Of a stretch of 26,996 nt of DNA, positions 23,790 through 26,996 are shown one piece after another (the first letter of the stretch is position 1; each line of letters opens with the position of its first letter). The notes below the pieces were generated by a model. The model was not told the DNA's origin. It saw only the letters and a list, made by a program, of their open reading frames with translations, and made no database searches. The stretch lies in contig CAYUSU010000016.1 of the NCBI GenBank assembly GCA_964447525.1, forward strand, positions 1 to 26,996, read 5' to 3'. The stretch is from JAFGDH01 sp964447525. GTDB taxonomy: Archaea; Aenigmatarchaeota; Aenigmatarchaeia; QMZP01; QMZT01. Position numbers and translations under genes: made by a program.

Positions 23790-23861
23790 CATCTTCGTAT
23801 ATTTTACACAACGTCTTAGTGAAAAAAATACTGAAACACTAAGGGTTTAAAAAAATAGGTG

Positions 23862-23881
23862 AAAGCCATTAAGAGGGCTTT
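23862..23881 (+). promoter_or_regulatory. Leader hairpin before the surface gene
   Basis: AAAGCC (23862-23867) pairs perfectly with GGCTTT (23876-23881) around an eight-base loop. It sits in the presumed 5' leader, 14 bases before a GGAG Shine-Dalgarno-like sequence near 23896-23899, and could stabilise the message or tune translation. Confidence 0.4.
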
Positions 23882-23908
23882 ATATTTTAAAAATAGGAGT
23901 GTGATGGG

Positions 23909-26900
23909 ATGAACAAACCAGTAATAGCATTAAGTCTATTTCTCGCCTTTGCAATAGCAATGGTACCATCAGCGTTCGCTTATAACGGTGATGGACTGGT
24001 AGAAAGTTACACGCCGACAGCAGTGAGTGTCGGATCCACATGGGATCTGAACTTTGTATTATACAATGACGCTGCAGATACGTCGTGTATCGATGAAATT
24101 ATAATAACCGCGCCAGCNNNNNNNNNNNNNNNNNNNNNNNNNNNNNNNNNNNNNNNNNNNNNNNNNNNNNNNNNNNNNNNNNNNNNNNNNNNNNNNNNNN
24201 NNNNNNNNNNNNNNNNNACAATGACGCTGCAGATACGTCGTGTATCGATGAAATTATAATAACCGCGCCAGCGACCTGGAGTGGTACTGCTTCTGTAAGT
24301 GAATATACTAGAGGAGGAATAGGTAGTATTGCAGTAACTAACGAAGCAGATGCTGGTAATTACATTGGCGTAATTGCTGACCTTCAGTCCGTTAGAATCA
24401 TACCGGATGCACCGTTGTGCCCGGGCGAAAGAGTTTCCATAACCGTTTCTGGTTTGGTAGCGCCCACGGCAAAGGAGACGTCGGTCTTCACCTTCATGAC
24501 ATCCGACCAGAACGACAACGGACCTTCAGCAAGCTACGTCAGATACAACATTGACGACGAACCTGTAATACAGGTTACGCGAGCGACAGCAATCAAGTTG
24601 GAGTACCTGCACATCACAAGTTTCACTTCTTCGGGTTTCACCGGAAAGGGAACCGGTGCCTGGGGCAGGCTGAAAGACCTCATCGTGACAGGCAGTGCAG
24701 GAGGTGGACAACTTGACGTATACGTGGAAAGTGGTGAGAATGCGAACCTTCAGATTGGAGAGGATATCCTCATAGGATCTACCACACTGGTCGGAGGATC
24801 ACCAGAAACCCTTACCATGAACTACGGGTCTTGGCCTAGCTACAAGAACGTTCCGGGGAAGCTGGACACGGGATATGTAGCAGACGGACAGGAATGGAAG
24901 TTCTACATTGTATACGGAGGGACAACCCTCTCGATGCTGGGTCACACTGACGAGCCTCGGCCTCCAGTACCGTCCAATTCGGAAACAGGATTAGACACGG
25001 CAAGGGGAACGATACTCAATGTGGATAACCCTTCATTCGGAAGGACCATCAACGTCCAGCTGATAGACTCCAACGGATGGGACGTCAACGAGGAAAACGT
25101 TCCGATCTTCTTCGGAACAGATTTAGGTCACTTCGTTGACCCACTGGTCACGCAGTACACCGACTCAAACGGGAACAAATATCTTACACTCGAACCCGAT
25201 TGCCTGTACGGTGTTGCTCATGCCACGATGAATTCTCCGGGATTAACGCCAGGAGCAAATTCAGTAACCGAGAACGTAGGGATAAACGCGGGAGCGCCTT
25301 ACTCATTCGCGGTTACAAAGGGCCTTGACGCAAATGTGATTGGCGGAACCAATCAGGAAATAGAAGTGACTGTATATGACGCTTGCGGAAATATACTTAC
25401 GGACACAGCAAAGCCGCTAGTAGAATTCGACCTTATTGCAACCTGCGATGGACTGCTTGCACAGGACCCATCGAACCCACCTGCAAGCCACTACCATGAG
25501 GAAGAGCAGACGACCATGGGTGTTGCCCAAGTTTTCTTGGTAACCACATGCGATCTTTGCACTCATGAAGTCCTGATCGAGGTTGAGGGTCTGGGAACAC
25601 AGCTTATCAACTTGTATGGTATAGTTGGAGACCCATACCAGATGGTCGTAACTGCAGACACAACACCAGACGGAAAGATGACAGCAGACGAGTGCATAGG
25701 AGTTACCGTTGAAGTCACAGACGTTTGCGGTAACCGAATCGAGCACTACTGGGACCCAATCTCAGGGCACATGCAGCAGTGGGAGTCCATTGTCCGAGTG
25801 ATAATAGATTCTCCGCTTAGTTCGCCCGAGGGATCAACATACATGACCAACGTTGACTTCAGGGAACCTGAATTCATATCAAACTATGACATACTTCAGG
25901 GTAAACTGAATTACGGCGTAGGTCACTTCGATGTATGTGGATGTCAGGGACTCGGTCAGTTTGACATCATCGTACACTCTGACACGCTGTTGTCAGGTGA
26001 AACAGAAGTAGATGTTGTAAATGCAGAGCCGAGTTGTATAGATGTAGATGTATATAACGACTATCTTCTGGTTTGTAACCAGCAGACGAACGTAGATGTA
26101 TCCATCATAGACGTTTGCGGAAACAAGGTCATTGACCAGGACTGCCTTAGCGGGCCAGCCTACTCTTGCGTCGATCTGATGCTGGTAGGAACAGGTTCGA
26201 ATGCATGCGAAGCGGATGACGCACACCTGTCAACGGACACGGTTTGTGTTGATCTTGCCGAGGATGGAATAGCTCCAACAGCGCAGATAATCAGGGACAC
26301 TGAAGACTGCTGTGAGCTTAAGGTAGTCGCGGTGGACGCAGATGACTGTTGCCTGACTCCGGGAATTGGACCATTACCACAATGTCAACCGGAGCCTGAG
26401 ATACAGTTGATAGGATATCCATCCTACATGACAACGACGTTCTCATCGAAGAACCCGGCAAACAGTTGGTTAATTGCTCAGGGAGAGCAAGTTGTCAGCG
26501 AAGAAGTTGTCGACAGATTCGCCGTTTACGACGAGTGTGGTTGGTTGGTACCGGACTTCTCTGGTAGCGTTGACGTGGAACTCAAGGGTGAGGACTGCGC
26601 AAGCTTCATTGAGGTCAAGTCACCTGTAGCAATCAAGGCCGGAGCGTGCAGCGGAGAAATATCGTGCGCCGTTCTTTCACCATTCGGTGAAGAAGTGTGC
26701 AACGGAGCCAGTGGCTGCGATTGGTCAGCAGGAACATGCACAGGCGATTTCGGAAATTGCGCAAACCTCGACGAGAGTCAGTGCAAGGATCCGGTAATAG
26801 ACGCGTGGTGCGAATGGATTTCTGACGAAAACTGCACAATCGAGGAACCAGTTGTTATTGACAAAGTGGTCATCGACAACTGCGCAACACCGGGAAAGCA

Positions 26901-26996
26901 GTGGACCGACCTCGAAGAGGAAGACATAATGGTCGACAAACTTGCTTTCAACATGTCCGTTATTCCGGATCCGCCAGGCCTTTGGATATACATATA
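23909..26996 (+). CDS. Large secreted Ig-like, Cys-rich protein, probable S-layer or major surface protein (3' end outside window)
   Basis: The ATG at 23909 begins a signal peptide (MNKPVIALSLFLAFAIAMV, cleavage probably after SAFA). The frame continues after the N gap from 24220 to the window end without a stop. Closing the gap through the 55-base overlap restores the frame and gives at least 977 residues. Several beta-sandwich units are suggested by recurring strand-turn motifs: QLIDSNGWDV near 25060, TVYDACGN near 25370, EVTDVCGN near 25710, SIIDVCGN near 26105 and AVYDECGW near 26520. Cysteines are frequent. Near 26698-26850 is a Cys-Trp module (CNGASGCDWSAGTC, then CKDPVIDAWCEW) like the repeats of the giant protein. 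A long leader, GGAG ribosome site and signal peptide fit an abundant envelope protein. The S-layer role is inference. Confidence 0.85.
24063..24272. other. 100-N assembly gap flanked by an identical 55-base repeat
   Basis: Bases 24063-24117 and 24218-24272 are identical over 55 bases and abut a run of exactly 100 N (24118-24217). This is what results when two contigs that overlap by one assembly k-mer are joined with a placeholder. Joining through the overlap keeps the reading frame, whereas 100 N does not. Any reading frame shown across the N run to about 24259 is false. Confidence 0.9.

Noticed and set aside
24118..24217. The N run as a real insertion of about 100 bases
   Set aside because: The flanks are identical for 55 bases, and only joining through that overlap keeps the coding frame.
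24526..26993. Several minus-strand frames of 61-109 codons in the last 2.5 kb
   Set aside because: They are antisense to the open plus-strand surface-protein frame, which is continuous to the window end and shows signal peptide, repeats and ordered cysteines.
1..26996. CRISPR array, insertion sequence or prophage
   Set aside because: No regularly spaced identical repeats, no transposase or integrase frame and no phage structural genes were seen.

Overview
The window reads as a chromosome segment from an archaeon. The archaeal markers are RNase P component 2 (Pop5 family), ribosomal protein L40e, a UbiA prenyltransferase of the ether-lipid type, an AMMECR1 protein, and TATA-like boxes about 25-30 bases before many start codons with no Shine-Dalgarno, the pattern of leaderless archaeal transcripts. 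The compact gene order and the huge Cys/Trp-repeat secreted protein with TSP1-like C-terminal modules suggest a DPANN-type lineage. That placement is an inference and I do not name a phylum.

Layout. 1-8.2 kb is mostly housekeeping: a K+-dependent-type membrane pyrophosphatase, a glycerophosphodiester phosphodiesterase, a coiled-coil protein, a DUF192/DUF504-like pair, an FAD/NAD(P)H disulfide-type oxidoreductase, a DHH phosphoesterase, a possible decayed gene and an AMMECR1 protein. 8.3-16.4 kb is one minus-strand gene for a 2696-residue secreted, membrane-anchored protein. Its N-terminal half is more than 30 tandem four-cysteine, Trp-containing repeats. 16.5-18.7 kb has an acidic orphan, an EamA transporter and a DUF4258/DUF2283 pair that looks like a toxin-antitoxin module.

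18.7-19.0 kb holds the most striking feature: a 294-base minus-strand gene that folds as tRNA-Ser(UGA) only if the anticodon loop, variable arm and T-loop, and probably also the D-loop, are interrupted by introns. No annotated gene covers this stretch; only chance reading frames do. 19.07-22.65 kb carries small information-processing and zinc-ribbon proteins, an HD hydrolase, the UbiA lipid enzyme, L40e, a frameshifted small membrane protein and RNase P component 2. 22.8-23.4 kb is a ribbon-helix-helix/winged-helix regulator pair behind an inverted-repeat operator. 23.9 kb to the end is the start of a large secreted Ig-like, Cys-rich protein, probably a major surface or S-layer component. It is interrupted by a 100-N gap that looks like an assembly artefact, because the same 55 bases flank it on both sides.

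The two large surface proteins share a Cys-Trp module, and an 11-base motif containing GGAACAA occurs upstream of both. They may belong to one disulfide-rich envelope. The disulfide-type oxidoreductase could serve redox balance, but nothing in the sequence links it to the surface proteins.
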